Of a DNA stretch of 6,271 nt, positions 1-5,675 are shown one piece after another. A program made the translations under genes and the position numbers. Each line of letters begins with the position of its first letter. The stretch's first letter is position 1. The notes beneath the pieces are model-generated. The model saw only the letters and a list, made by a program, of their open reading frames with translations. It made no database searches and was not told the DNA's origin. Source of the DNA: Chloroflexota bacterium (lineage in GTDB: Bacteria > Chloroflexota > UBA11872 > VXNJ01); NCBI GenBank assembly GCA_026708165.1, contig JAPOVO010000097.1:1-6271 (forward strand). Reading direction: 5' to 3'.

Positions 1-16
1 CCGTGCGGGGCGTCTG

Positions 17-241
17 ATGACATACGTCGTCAATGAGAATCGATGCTGGTGCAGGGCCGTCATTCACGCCGCCCGATGTTCCTCCAGCCGGCCGCCGGGC
101 CACAAGGGGCGGCGCTGCACGGAGTGGTTCGGCTACTACGCGACCCCGGAGCTGGCGGCCGACAAAGCCAGGTCCACAGGCCGCAAGGTCGTGTGGTGCT
201 TCAACTGCTGCTACAGGGGCGATTTCGGTCCGCCGCGTTAG
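17..241 (+). CDS. Small cysteine-rich protein, possible metal-binding, unknown function
   Basis: 74-residue protein starting at ATG 17, with a purine stretch (GGGG, 7-10) six bases upstream as a plausible ribosome binding site, and ending at TAG 239-241. It opens with MTYVVNEN and carries Cys at residues 10, 12, 21 and 34, a HAARC motif (18-21 region), a W-x-G-Y-Y-A-T-P-E-L-A segment in the middle, and a C-terminal C-F-N-C-C cluster. From memory, the pattern 'H...C, then W.G...T..EA..A, then C..C' recurs in small uncharacterised proteins of Actinobacteria and Chloroflexi that look like single zinc-ribbon or knuckle modules. I infer possible metal binding; no enzyme motif is visible. Two other frames are open across the same bases, but their products are low-complexity Arg/Ala/Pro or Gly-rich and lack the motif pattern, so this frame is preferred. 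The gene may be complete, but upstream context is missing. Confidence 0.55.
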   Translation: MTYVVNENRCWCRAVIHAARCSSSRPPGHKGRRCTEWFGYYATPELAADKARSTGRKVVWCFNCCYRGDFGPPR

Positions 242-286
242 GAAATGCAAACGGTAACTTCTGTGAGGGGGTCTCTGGCAAGCGCG

Positions 287-325
287 GGGATAGACCGCTA
301 AAGCGCCGATCACTATCCCACGTGG
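287..325. repeat. Inverted repeat (hairpin) after the small Cys-rich gene
   Basis: GGGATAG at 287-293 is perfectly complementary to CTATCCC at 313-319, with a 19-base loop that itself contains CGCT/AGCG. The 8-base palindrome CCACGTGG (318-325) overlaps the right arm. The hairpin lies about 45 bases after the stop at 241 and could end that transcript, but no T-run follows, so it is only a weak terminator candidate. The rest of the gap 242-388 holds nothing else I can support. Confidence 0.3.
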
Positions 326-388
326 TGAATTTGTTACTCGGATGGTGAGCTGCGTCGCACGATTTGTATTTCGCTATGAGTTCACGAT

Positions 389-682
389 TTGAGTGAAATC
401 GACCGCCTGCGGGCGGAAAACGGGACTCTCAGACTTCGTCTTGCCAGACTCACTGAGGAAATCCTGCGAATCAGCGAAAACTTCGACCTCGAAACGGTCC
501 TACAAGAGGATGCGTACAGCGCCAGAGCGCTCACGGACGCTCGATACGGCGCGATTACAACCATCGCCGATCAGCATTCGCTGAAGATCATGCCGATGGC
601 TTCCGAGATCACGGGGCCGAGCGACTGCGCCGCCTGGCCACGGCGACAGAGTATCCCGGCCATCGATAAAACGAACACTTGA
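389..682 (+). pseudogene. N-terminal remnant of a GAF-domain sensor protein (truncated)
   Basis: 97-codon frame from TTG 389 to TGA 680-682. Residues 1-30 form a charged leucine-rich coiled coil (LRAEN...LRLRLARLTEEIL). It leads into ISENFDLETVLQE and SARALTDARYGAITTI, the classic opening of a GAF domain as found in sensor histidine kinases and GAF/SpoIIE-type regulators. In such proteins 'LDLDTVLQ...V...A..LTGARYGA' starts a domain of roughly 150 residues and an output domain follows. Here the resemblance stops near residue 60; the last 37 residues look unlike GAF, and the frame ends inside a repeat-like element. I therefore call it a decayed gene rather than a functional sensor. It could instead be a short expressed coiled-coil/half-GAF protein. 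A GAG at 378-380 is a weak ribosome binding site for the TTG. No frame of the following 130 bases restores a GAF continuation. Confidence 0.55.
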
Positions 683-706
683 TTCCTCCGCGCACTTCGG
701 AATGAC
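681..706. repeat. Dispersed intergenic repeat-like element (GATTCC...GGAATGAC)
   Basis: GATTCC at 681-686 and GGAATGAC at 699-706 flank a short GC-rich core, and ATTCC/GGAAT form an inverted pair. Read on the minus strand it begins GTCATTCCGAA and ends GGAGGAATC, which resembles the 'GTCATTCCGA...GAGGAATC' dispersed repeats seen between genes in many bacterial genomes (recalled, not searched). It overlaps the stop codon of the GAF remnant, so insertion of the element may have supplied that stop. Copy number cannot be judged from one window. Confidence 0.4.
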
Positions 707-713
707 ATGCCTC

Positions 714-727
714 CCTGCTTCGGCGGG
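714..727. terminator. UUCG-tetraloop hairpin, possible transcript end between convergent genes
   Basis: CCTGC (714-718) pairs with GCGGG (723-727), including one G-U pair, around a TTCG loop closed by C-G, an unusually stable RNA tetraloop on the plus strand. It lies about 30 bases after the GAF remnant and about 85 bases beyond the stop of the convergent protease gene. No T-run follows on either strand, so intrinsic termination is uncertain; it may instead be the second half of the adjacent repeat element. Confidence 0.25.
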
Positions 728-798
728 CACGGCGTATGGAGGGTAGGAGCGAAAGTACGGTATGGAGACAGAGCCGGAGGACAGATTTCAAGTCCGCA

Positions 799-810
799 AC
801 TACGCGTAGT
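799..810. repeat. 12-bp perfect palindrome next to the protease stop codon
   Basis: ACTACGCGTAGT reads the same on both strands and ends two bases from the TAA stop (813-815) of the minus-strand protease gene. With no loop it would be a poor RNA hairpin. It could be a protein-binding site or chance. The rest of 728-798 shows no coding sequence I can support; a short near-repeat (GTATGGAG / GTATGGAG, about 733-740 and 760-767) is visible. Confidence 0.25.
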
Positions 811-812
811 GG

Positions 813-3800
813 TTACCCCACGCGCGGGAATTCGGGGGTGTTGGTCAGCGGTTTGCCTTCAATGGTGACCGAACGGAACGAGTACTCAAATAATGGGACA
901 AATTCCTCGAACCGCAGGACGTGTGCAACGTAAGTGATGTTATAGACCAGCAGGTTCTCCGACGCGTAGATAAGGCTAGCCACGTATCTAACGCCGCCTT
1001 CAGTGCGGAAGACGACGATTTGTGCCGGCCTGCCGTCGATTTCACCATATCGCGAATTGGAGACTGCCTGAGCATCGTGTTTCGAGACATATTCGGTTAC
1101 CAAGTGTTCGATGTACCAATCCAAGGCTAGATCTTCCTGTACGGATTCAGACAGTTGAACAGTCCAGAACCCCAACAATGCAACTGAGGCCCCACTTGCG
1201 AGGTTGGAGAACTGAACCCCGCCTGGGTCTCCCGCCTCCGCAATCTGGTACCAGCCGGCCGGATATTTGATGGTAAAGCCGACCTCGTGGTCGCTGTACG
1301 TGGCCATAGGCCCGAATGAATTCTGCGCATCGGCAGAGTCAGAAGCGGGTTGTGCATCGGCGGACGGCGCTGTCTGCATTGATGGAAACTCGGGCGCATC
1401 GGTTAGCGGGTTGCCGTCGATGGTGATTGAGCGGATCAAATGATCAAACACCGGGACGAGCTGGTCTAAACCGGAAGAGGGCATTTGGAAGGCAACCAGG
1501 TAGAACACGTCAGTCGCTGAGAGGTATGTCAACACGGCCATGTTCTCGCGGCCGTCGAGGGTGGTGACAAGCGTCAGGTGGACTGGCCGATCGTCGATGA
1601 CGCCGAAATCCGAGGTTGGGAGAATCCGATGACCGGAGCCGGCCGGCCGCCAATGCTCGATGATCCAGTCGGTGATTATGTCGTGGTACTGTTCCGGAAT
1701 TGGACTTACCGGCGTCTCGTCGGCGAAATCCTGGATCCCGATTCCGAGAGCCGCCCCCTCGCCACCGAGGAATCGCGCTTTCCAAACACCGTCCTCGGGC
1801 AGAACTTCCCAGTCGGCGAGGTACTGGATGGAGAAGGCGAACTCGTCATCGCGGTAGGTGGCTATTGGGCCGAAGGGGCTTTGTATCAGGGAGGAGTCTG
1901 GGGAGAGTTGGGTGTCGTCCGAGGAGGAAGGGGCGAGGGATGGAAACTCGGGAACGTCAGTGAGTCTTGTTAGCCGTTGGCCTACGACTGTTAACGTTCC
2001 GAACGAGTACTCGACCATGCGAGCGACTTCGTCCGTGGGCGGTTCGTGGAATTCGTACGCGACGACGAATGCGATTCCCTGCTCGCTAAAGAAGCTGAGT
2101 CTAGCTCCGTCAAAGCCCCCAAGCGTGTAGCTGACGAGCTGGGCGGGTTTGCCCCCGACATATCCGTACTCCGCGTGCGTGTGGACTCTGCCCCCCTGCT
2201 CGGCCGATTCAATCCCCGACACCCACCGACCGACACAGCCCTCGAGGGCCGACTCATCGGTTTCAGCTGCGGTTAGCTCCTCAATATTGATCGTCAGAAA
2301 GCCGCCGTCGCCACTCTCGAGGCGCGTGGCATAGTCGTCATCCGGTTTGCTTTCTGTCCAATCTGCCGGGTATTGGATAGAGAAGTCGTATTCGACGTTG
2401 GAGTAGGTGGCCATGAGGCCGTGGGGGCTTGGGACGGCGGGAATCGCGGGAGTCTCCGTAGGAAGCGGTGAGACCGCGCGACGCGGCGCCCAGTCGATTC
2501 TCAGGAAATAGCCGCCGAACTGAGTGTCCCAAGAGTCCGATACCAAGATGATGTAGATTCCTGACTCGGGGGCTGTGAAGCTGAGGAATGCATCCCCGCC
2601 GACCACGCCGCCGCCGTCGTCGTCGTCGGAGACAGCAGCCGTGGCCCAATCGGCGCGCGCGACTCTGACGTATGGATCAATCATGAACGATTCGGCTCTT
2701 ACGGTCACCGATTCGCCGGCCTCGAGTTGAAGCTCGAAGTAGTCTTCGTCGAGGGGCGCGTCGACACTTCCAACAACCGATTCCTCGACGAAGACGCGGC
2801 GGTGGTCGTCTTTATCGTCAATGAAAGCAAAGTCGTGGCTCGTCTCAAGCACAAACTCGCCGGGCTCCGACGAGAATTGCTCGAATAGCACAAAGTGGGG
2901 ACCAAGCGTTTCCAGCGTAGTCGAACCCCACTCGACACCTGATTCCGAATCGTCTACATCGAGTATTACGTCTCCTGAGATGTCGGCGACGGCGAATGCG
3001 GAGTCCGTTTCGCTTTCGAGTCGGATCTTGATCTCGGTATCTTCTCGCTCGTACAGGACGGCGATCTTGGAATGCCACTGATCGGTCAGCTTGAACTGGT
3101 GCTCAGTCGCCCCGTGTGAGGGCAGCCGCCGATCTCGCAGCCCGTCGACGTCTTCACCCCGGGTGAGGCTGGCGACACGCTCAAGAATGTCGGCCGCGGA
3201 GGTAGCGATGATGAACCGGCCATCACCAAAAGTGCGGGTCGTGATGCCGATCACATCACCGTTTTCGGAGACCATCACGCCGCCGCTCTGGCCACCGCCG
3301 GTCGCCGCGTCGCTCTGAATCAGAGTCAAATCGAGAGCGCGCCACTGTCGGAATCGAGATATGACGCCGCGCGAGATAGTCGGTTTGTCCGGGAAGGCTT
3401 CGACTTCGTCGGGGTATCCGACGAGATATACGTCTGAGCCGATGGCCAGATCCTCGCCGTCCTTCAGTTCCAACCCATCCTCAAGCACGTTGACGGGACC
3501 GATGACGGCTAAATCCGCCATGAGGTCCAGCCCGATGACAGGGAGGGTCCGATGAGCGTTGCTGTTCGGAAACTTGACCAAAACGTTTGGATATCCCCAG
3601 ACGACGTGAGCATTTGTGACGATGAATCCGCCGGGGATGAGCACTCCGCTTCCCAGGCCAGAGCCGGTCATAATGACGGGCACATTAGGTGAGACGCGGG
3701 AAAAGATTTCGGCGCCGCTGAGCGGAGCCGGCGTGGGAGTCGCGGTGGGGAGGGGTGTCGGCGTGGGCGCGGCGGTTTCGATCGGTGGCGCGGTCGGCGA

Positions 3801-3947
3801 CAGAGTGGGGACGCCATCTACCGGAGTCGGGGGCTCCGAGGTCGAGTCGTCGCCGCTCCGCTCACACGTAGCGCCGAGGATGGCAGATAAAGCCAACGTC
3901 ACGGCGACTGCGATGATGAGTTTTGGGACTCTGTAACCTGGTTTCAC
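813..3947 (-). CDS. Giant exported HtrA-like serine protease with PPC domains and three PsbP-like repeats
   Basis: 1044 residues, starting at GTG (3945-3947) with AAGGA six bases upstream. Residues 8-27 are a hydrophobic export signal. Cys28 could be lipidated, but the preceding G-A-T is a poor lipobox. Residues 32-75 are a Pro/Thr linker. Residues about 78-265 are a trypsin-fold protease related to HtrA/DegP: TNAHVV (His114), DLMADLAVIG (Asp145), SRGVIS (192-197) and GGGQSGG (Ser221), so the triad is present, although Gln220 replaces the usual Asn of GNSGG. No PDZ domain follows. Residues about 277-375 look like a degenerate beta-sandwich. Residues about 390-485 are a clear PPC (pre-peptidase C-terminal) domain with DEDYFELQLEAGESV, DDDD and SGIYIILV. 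After a short linker come three related domains of about 160 residues (510-670, 693-856, 879-1044). The likely role is proteolysis or sensing at the cell surface; substrate and pathway are unknown. The gene is transcribed alone, divergent from coaD. Confidence 0.9.
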   Translation of the reverse strand: MKPGYRVPKLIIAVAVTLALSAILGATCERSGDDSTSEPPTPVDGVPTLSPTAPPIETAAPTPTPLPTATPTPAPLSGAEIFSRVSPNVPVIMTGSGLGSGVLIPGGFIVTNAHVVWGYPNVLVKFPNSNAHRTLPVIGLDLMADLAVIGPVNVLEDGLELKDGEDLAIGSDVYLVGYPDEVEAFPDKPTISRGVISRFRQWRALDLTLIQSDAATGGGQSGGVMVSENGDVIGITTRTFGDGRFIIATSAADILERVASLTRGEDVDGLRDRRLPSHGATEHQFKLTDQWHSKIAVLYEREDTEIKIRLESETDSAFAVADISGDVILDVDDSESGVEWGSTTLETLGPHFVLFEQFSSEPGEFVLETSHDFAFIDDKDDHRRVFVEESVVGSVDAPLDEDYFELQLEAGESVTVRAESFMIDPYVRVARADWATAAVSDDDDGGGVVGGDAFLSFTAPESGIYIILVSDSWDTQFGGYFLRIDWAPRRAVSPLPTETPAIPAVPSPHGLMATYSNVEYDFSIQYPADWTESKPDDDYATRLESGDGGFLTINIEELTAAETDESALEGCVGRWVSGIESAEQGGRVHTHAEYGYVGGKPAQLVSYTLGGFDGARLSFFSEQGIAFVVAYEFHEPPTDEVARMVEYSFGTLTVVGQRLTRLTDVPEFPSLAPSSSDDTQLSPDSSLIQSPFGPIATYRDDEFAFSIQYLADWEVLPEDGVWKARFLGGEGAALGIGIQDFADETPVSPIPEQYHDIITDWIIEHWRPAGSGHRILPTSDFGVIDDRPVHLTLVTTLDGRENMAVLTYLSATDVFYLVAFQMPSSGLDQLVPVFDHLIRSITIDGNPLTDAPEFPSMQTAPSADAQPASDSADAQNSFGPMATYSDHEVGFTIKYPAGWYQIAEAGDPGGVQFSNLASGASVALLGFWTVQLSESVQEDLALDWYIEHLVTEYVSKHDAQAVSNSRYGEIDGRPAQIVVFRTEGGVRYVASLIYASENLLVYNITYVAHVLRFEEFVPLFEYSFRSVTIEGKPLTNTPEFPRVG
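816..1313 (-). repeat. PsbP-like repeat 3 of the giant protease (residues 879-1044)
   Basis: Protein-level repeat. It opens with GPMATYSDHEVGFTIKYPAGW, has EYGEIDGRPAQ-type residues in the middle (RYGEIDGRPAQIVVF) and closes with EYSFRSVTIEGKPLTNTPEF, four residues before the protein end. The F-x-I-x-YP-x-x-W opening resembles PsbP/Mog1-fold proteins (DUF1795-like). This is family-level recognition, not a search result. Confidence 0.75.
1380..1871 (-). repeat. PsbP-like repeat 2 of the giant protease (residues 693-856)
   Basis: Middle copy. It opens with GPIATYRDDEFAFSIQYLADW (Leu replaces the Pro of YPxxW) and has DFGVIDDRPVHLTLV in the middle and RSITIDGNPLTDAPEFPS at the end. It is joined to repeat 3 by a 22-residue Ser/Ala/Asp-rich linker (857-878), the same length as the linker joining repeats 1 and 2 (671-692). 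Confidence 0.75.
1938..2420 (-). repeat. PsbP-like repeat 1 of the giant protease (residues 510-670)
   Basis: First copy, right after the PPC domain and a short Pro-rich linker (491-508). It opens with GLMATYSNVEYDFSIQYPADW, has EYGYVGGKPAQLVSY in the middle and closes with VEYSFGTLTVVGQRLT then TDVPEFPS. It is the most diverged at its C-terminal end, and the only copy with a Cys (residue 571). Confidence 0.75.
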
Positions 3948-3953
3948 GCCTCA

Positions 3954-3958
3954 TCCTT
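3954..3958 (-). promoter_or_regulatory. Ribosome binding site fixing the GTG start of the protease
   Basis: On the minus strand AAGGA ends six bases before the GTG at 3947-3945. The nearby ATG (3954-3952) is out of frame, so the GTG is the best start; it also places the hydrophobic signal directly at the N-terminus. Confidence 0.6.
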
Positions 3959-4049
3959 GTCAGAGTGCCATTCAGGATATGGTATTGACTGGTGCGACCG
4001 GTCTTGCCTATGGGAGATTGGTCGAATTGGCCGCGCTCTGGTTGGGCGT

Positions 4050-4058
4050 TGCTATAAT
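4050..4058 (+). promoter_or_regulatory. Extended -10 promoter for coaD and the downstream run
   Basis: TGCTATAAT gives a consensus -10 hexamer (4053-4058) with the TGn extension. The best -35-like match, TTGGCC (4027-4032), is 20 bases away and too far to be optimal, as expected where an extended -10 compensates. The start of transcription would fall near 4065, leaving a leader of under 20 bases before the coaD start. A weaker second pair, TTGACT (3985-3990) and TATGGG (4009-4014) with an 18-base spacer, lies upstream. Confidence 0.55.
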
Positions 4059-4072
4059 TCCCGCCCATCTTT

Positions 4073-4081
4073 GGGGGTGAT
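4073..4081 (+). promoter_or_regulatory. Strong Shine-Dalgarno deciding the TTG start of coaD
   Basis: GGGGGTGAT matches the extended anti-SD complement GGAGGTGAT at eight of nine bases and abuts the TTG at 4082. Core-to-start spacing is only four bases, but the protein begins exactly where CoaD proteins begin (K-x-F-F-P-G-T-F-D-P). Confidence 0.6.
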
Positions 4082-4585
4082 TTGAAGGCGTTCTTTCCCG
4101 GCACGTTCGACCCGCTGACTAACGGTCATCTCGACATTGTCAAGCGAGCGTCGGCGATATTCGACGAGGTAGTCGTTGGGGTCTATCGAGGGTCTGAAAA
4201 AGACCCCTTGTTTTCATCGCAAGAGCGGCTGCAAATGGTGAGTGAAATGGTGGAGCACGCTCCGAACGTATCGGCCGTGACTTACGGGGGGTTGACGGTC
4301 GAGTTTGCAAGAAGCATCGGAGCGCGGGTGGTGGTGCGGGGATTGCGCGCCCTATCCGACTTCGAATACGAATTCTCGCTATCATCGATGAACCAGGTGA
4401 TCGAGTCGGATGTGGAGACGGTGTGTCTGTTGACTTCACCCCAGTTCGCGTTTATAAGCTCGAGTCTGGTTCGGGAAATCGCCTCACTTGGTCAACCTGT
4501 CAATCACTGGGTTCCGACGAGCGTGGCGGAGCGCCTACGCGCTAAACTTGAATTCAACCGTAAGCAGGCGCTGTTCCGGGAGTGA
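4082..4585 (+). CDS. coaD: Phosphopantetheine adenylyltransferase (CoaD)
   Basis: 167 residues, close to the usual length of about 160. CoaD transfers AMP from ATP to 4'-phosphopantetheine, giving dephospho-CoA and pyrophosphate, the penultimate step of coenzyme A synthesis in the cytoplasm. It shows the nucleotidyltransferase motif FPGTFDPLTNGH (residues 5-16; His16 stabilises the transition state in this family), a Lys at 40 in the position of the catalytic-loop lysine, the VVRGLRALSDFEYEF signature (84-98) and the ISSSLVREIA motif (125-134) that contacts ATP. The start is TTG, set by the adjacent Shine-Dalgarno and by family alignment. It is first in the plus-strand run; the next gene follows at once. 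The assignment is firm. Confidence 0.96.
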   Translation: MKAFFPGTFDPLTNGHLDIVKRASAIFDEVVVGVYRGSEKDPLFSSQERLQMVSEMVEHAPNVSAVTYGGLTVEFARSIGARVVVRGLRALSDFEYEFSLSSMNQVIESDVETVCLLTSPQFAFISSSLVREIASLGQPVNHWVPTSVAERLRAKLEFNRKQALFRE

Positions 4586-4654
4586 TCGTAAATCGACCTA
4601 ATTAACCTGATTGAGCGACTTGAATCGCTGCTCGAGGCCGGCCAGCGGGTCCCA

Positions 4655-5080
4655 ATGGTCAGGAAGGTGATGATAAGCGAGCGCGAGATCCTGTCCATCA
4701 TCGATCAGATGCGGATAAGCATCCCGGAGGAGATCAGGGAGGCGCGCCGCGTGCTGCGGGAACGGGAGCAGATTCCGCAGTCGGCCCAGATGGAGGCGGA
4801 CCAGATCGTGGCCAAGGCCAAGGAGCAGGCGGAGGCGATGATCCGGGACGAGGAGATCGTTCGTCAAGCTCAGTTCCGCGCGGATGAGATTATCCGCGAA
4901 TCTGAAGACATGGATAGGGAGACGAGGCAAGAGATCGACGCTTACGCTCTCGATATGCTGCAAGACTTGGAGCGGCGCCTGGCCACTCATCTGACAAGCA
5001 TCGAGCGAGGCATTCAAGCAATTGAGGCAAGGCCTGAAGAAGAGCCGGGCGAGTCTCGTGAGCAGGTTATCGCTCAGTAA
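4655..5080 (+). CDS. DivIVA / ATP-synthase-b-like coiled-coil protein
   Basis: 141 residues from ATG 4655 to TAA 5078-5080. It begins with a short helical domain (ISEREILSIIDQMRISIPEEI, about 7-27). A long charged coiled coil of residues 28-125 follows, rich in Ala, Glu, Arg and Gln, with EADQIVAKAKEQAE and RADEIIRES heptad-like repeats and a Pro break at 41. The tail is acidic (EARPEEEPGES). No membrane segment or enzyme motif is visible. Such proteins are often auto-labelled 'ATPase' or ATP synthase b-like in Chloroflexota, or resemble DivIVA C-termini; the role is unknown and may be structural. From memory, relatives carry about 20 further N-terminal residues (pattern I-x-R-L-E...VP-x-x-x-x-VMI). 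The same frame is open back to 4592 and encodes just that (LIERLESLLEAGQRVP) but offers no ATG, GTG or TTG, so the true start may be non-canonical upstream. Confidence 0.8.
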   Translation: MVRKVMISEREILSIIDQMRISIPEEIREARRVLREREQIPQSAQMEADQIVAKAKEQAEAMIRDEEIVRQAQFRADEIIRESEDMDRETRQEIDAYALDMLQDLERRLATHLTSIERGIQAIEARPEEEPGESREQVIAQ

Positions 5081-5098
5081 TCCCCGCCGGTTGAAACA

Positions 5099-5668
5099 AT
5101 GCCCAGACGGAATTCGGAACTGCTGATACAAAGCGCCTCGCGGCTGTTTGCCGCGGGCGCGGGTACGGAAATCCGGGTCAAGCTGGAGGGCCATTCCCGC
5201 ACGCTAGGGGTTCATGAGGCGCGGGGACCGTTTTTCGGCGAGTGCCGCGTTCTTCGCGGCGACGGCGAGCTGGTGGCTGTCGGTGCGGTACACCTAGAAG
5301 TTTCGGTCCCGTGCCGTCGCTGTGTCGAGCCGGTTGTCGACCGCAGGGCGACTTCCTTCGACGGCAGGTTCGTTACGTTTGGAAGTCCTAGGGTCGACGC
5401 CGAAATGGACGAGTATGACCCTGATGTATTTGCGCTGGATCAGAACGGCTCGATTGATTTGACCGAGCTGCTGCGGGAGACAGTGATCGCCTCTATCTAT
5501 CCAAATGCACTTTGCAGACCTGATTGCGCCGGCCTGTGTCCCGTTTGCGGCAGCAATCTAAACGTTGGTGACTGTGGTTGTGAAGGGTATGATGTAGACC
5601 CACGCTGGGCACCGCTCAAGCAACTGATGGAAGAGTCGTTAGCCCAATCCGAATTAGACGGGGAGTGA
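5099..5668 (+). CDS. yceD: DUF177/YceD family protein (large-subunit rRNA accumulation protein)
   Basis: 189 residues from ATG 5099 to TGA 5666-5668. It carries the family's cysteine layout: CRRC (72-75) in the beta-rich N-terminal half, then LCRPDCAGLCPVCGSNLN (138-155) and CGC (159-161), which could hold zinc. The acidic stretch DEYDPDVFALDQNGSIDLTELLRE (104-127) is typical of the middle of the family. In E. coli YceD is required for normal 23S rRNA accumulation, and the gene almost always precedes rpmF, as here: the rpmF start is only seven bases beyond its stop. No good Shine-Dalgarno precedes the ATG (TTGAAACA), so translation may depend on the preceding gene, which ends 18 bases upstream. 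Confidence 0.9.
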   Translation: MPRRNSELLIQSASRLFAAGAGTEIRVKLEGHSRTLGVHEARGPFFGECRVLRGDGELVAVGAVHLEVSVPCRRCVEPVVDRRATSFDGRFVTFGSPRVDAEMDEYDPDVFALDQNGSIDLTELLRETVIASIYPNALCRPDCAGLCPVCGSNLNVGDCGCEGYDVDPRWAPLKQLMEESLAQSELDGE

Positions 5669-5675
5669 ATTAGCT

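Noticed and set aside
43..348. Alternative 101-codon frame over the small Cys-rich gene
   Set aside because: The product is Gly/Arg/Leu-rich with no recognisable pattern and runs into the hairpin region; the frame at 17-241 has the cysteine pattern and a better ribosome site.
546..669. Alternative plus-strand frame ending in a helix-like AERLRRLATATEYPGHR stretch, considered as a frameshifted continuation of the GAF gene or the tail of another gene
   Set aside because: It does not resemble the GAF sequence expected at this point and has no start of its own; the resemblance to a helical tail is too weak to claim.
1578..1973. Plus-strand open frame of 131 codons inside the protease gene
   Set aside because: It is antisense to repeat 2 and the end of repeat 1, whose protein sequences are clearly conserved between copies; no family motif is seen in the plus-strand product.
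2605..2632. CCG/TCG trinucleotide run that might be a microsatellite
   Set aside because: It encodes the acidic Asp run and Gly run of the PPC domain, a normal calcium-site-like loop in that family; too short to be a meaningful repeat.
3985..4014. TTGACT ... TATGGG as the main promoter of coaD
   Set aside because: The -10 match is poor and the extended -10 at 4050-4058 is far better and better placed.
4598..5194. Long minus-strand open frame (198 codons) across the coiled-coil gene and the start of the DUF177 gene
   Set aside because: It is antisense to two genes with clear family features, and its product is Leu/Arg/Pro/His-rich without motifs, as expected for a shadow of a GC-rich coding strand.
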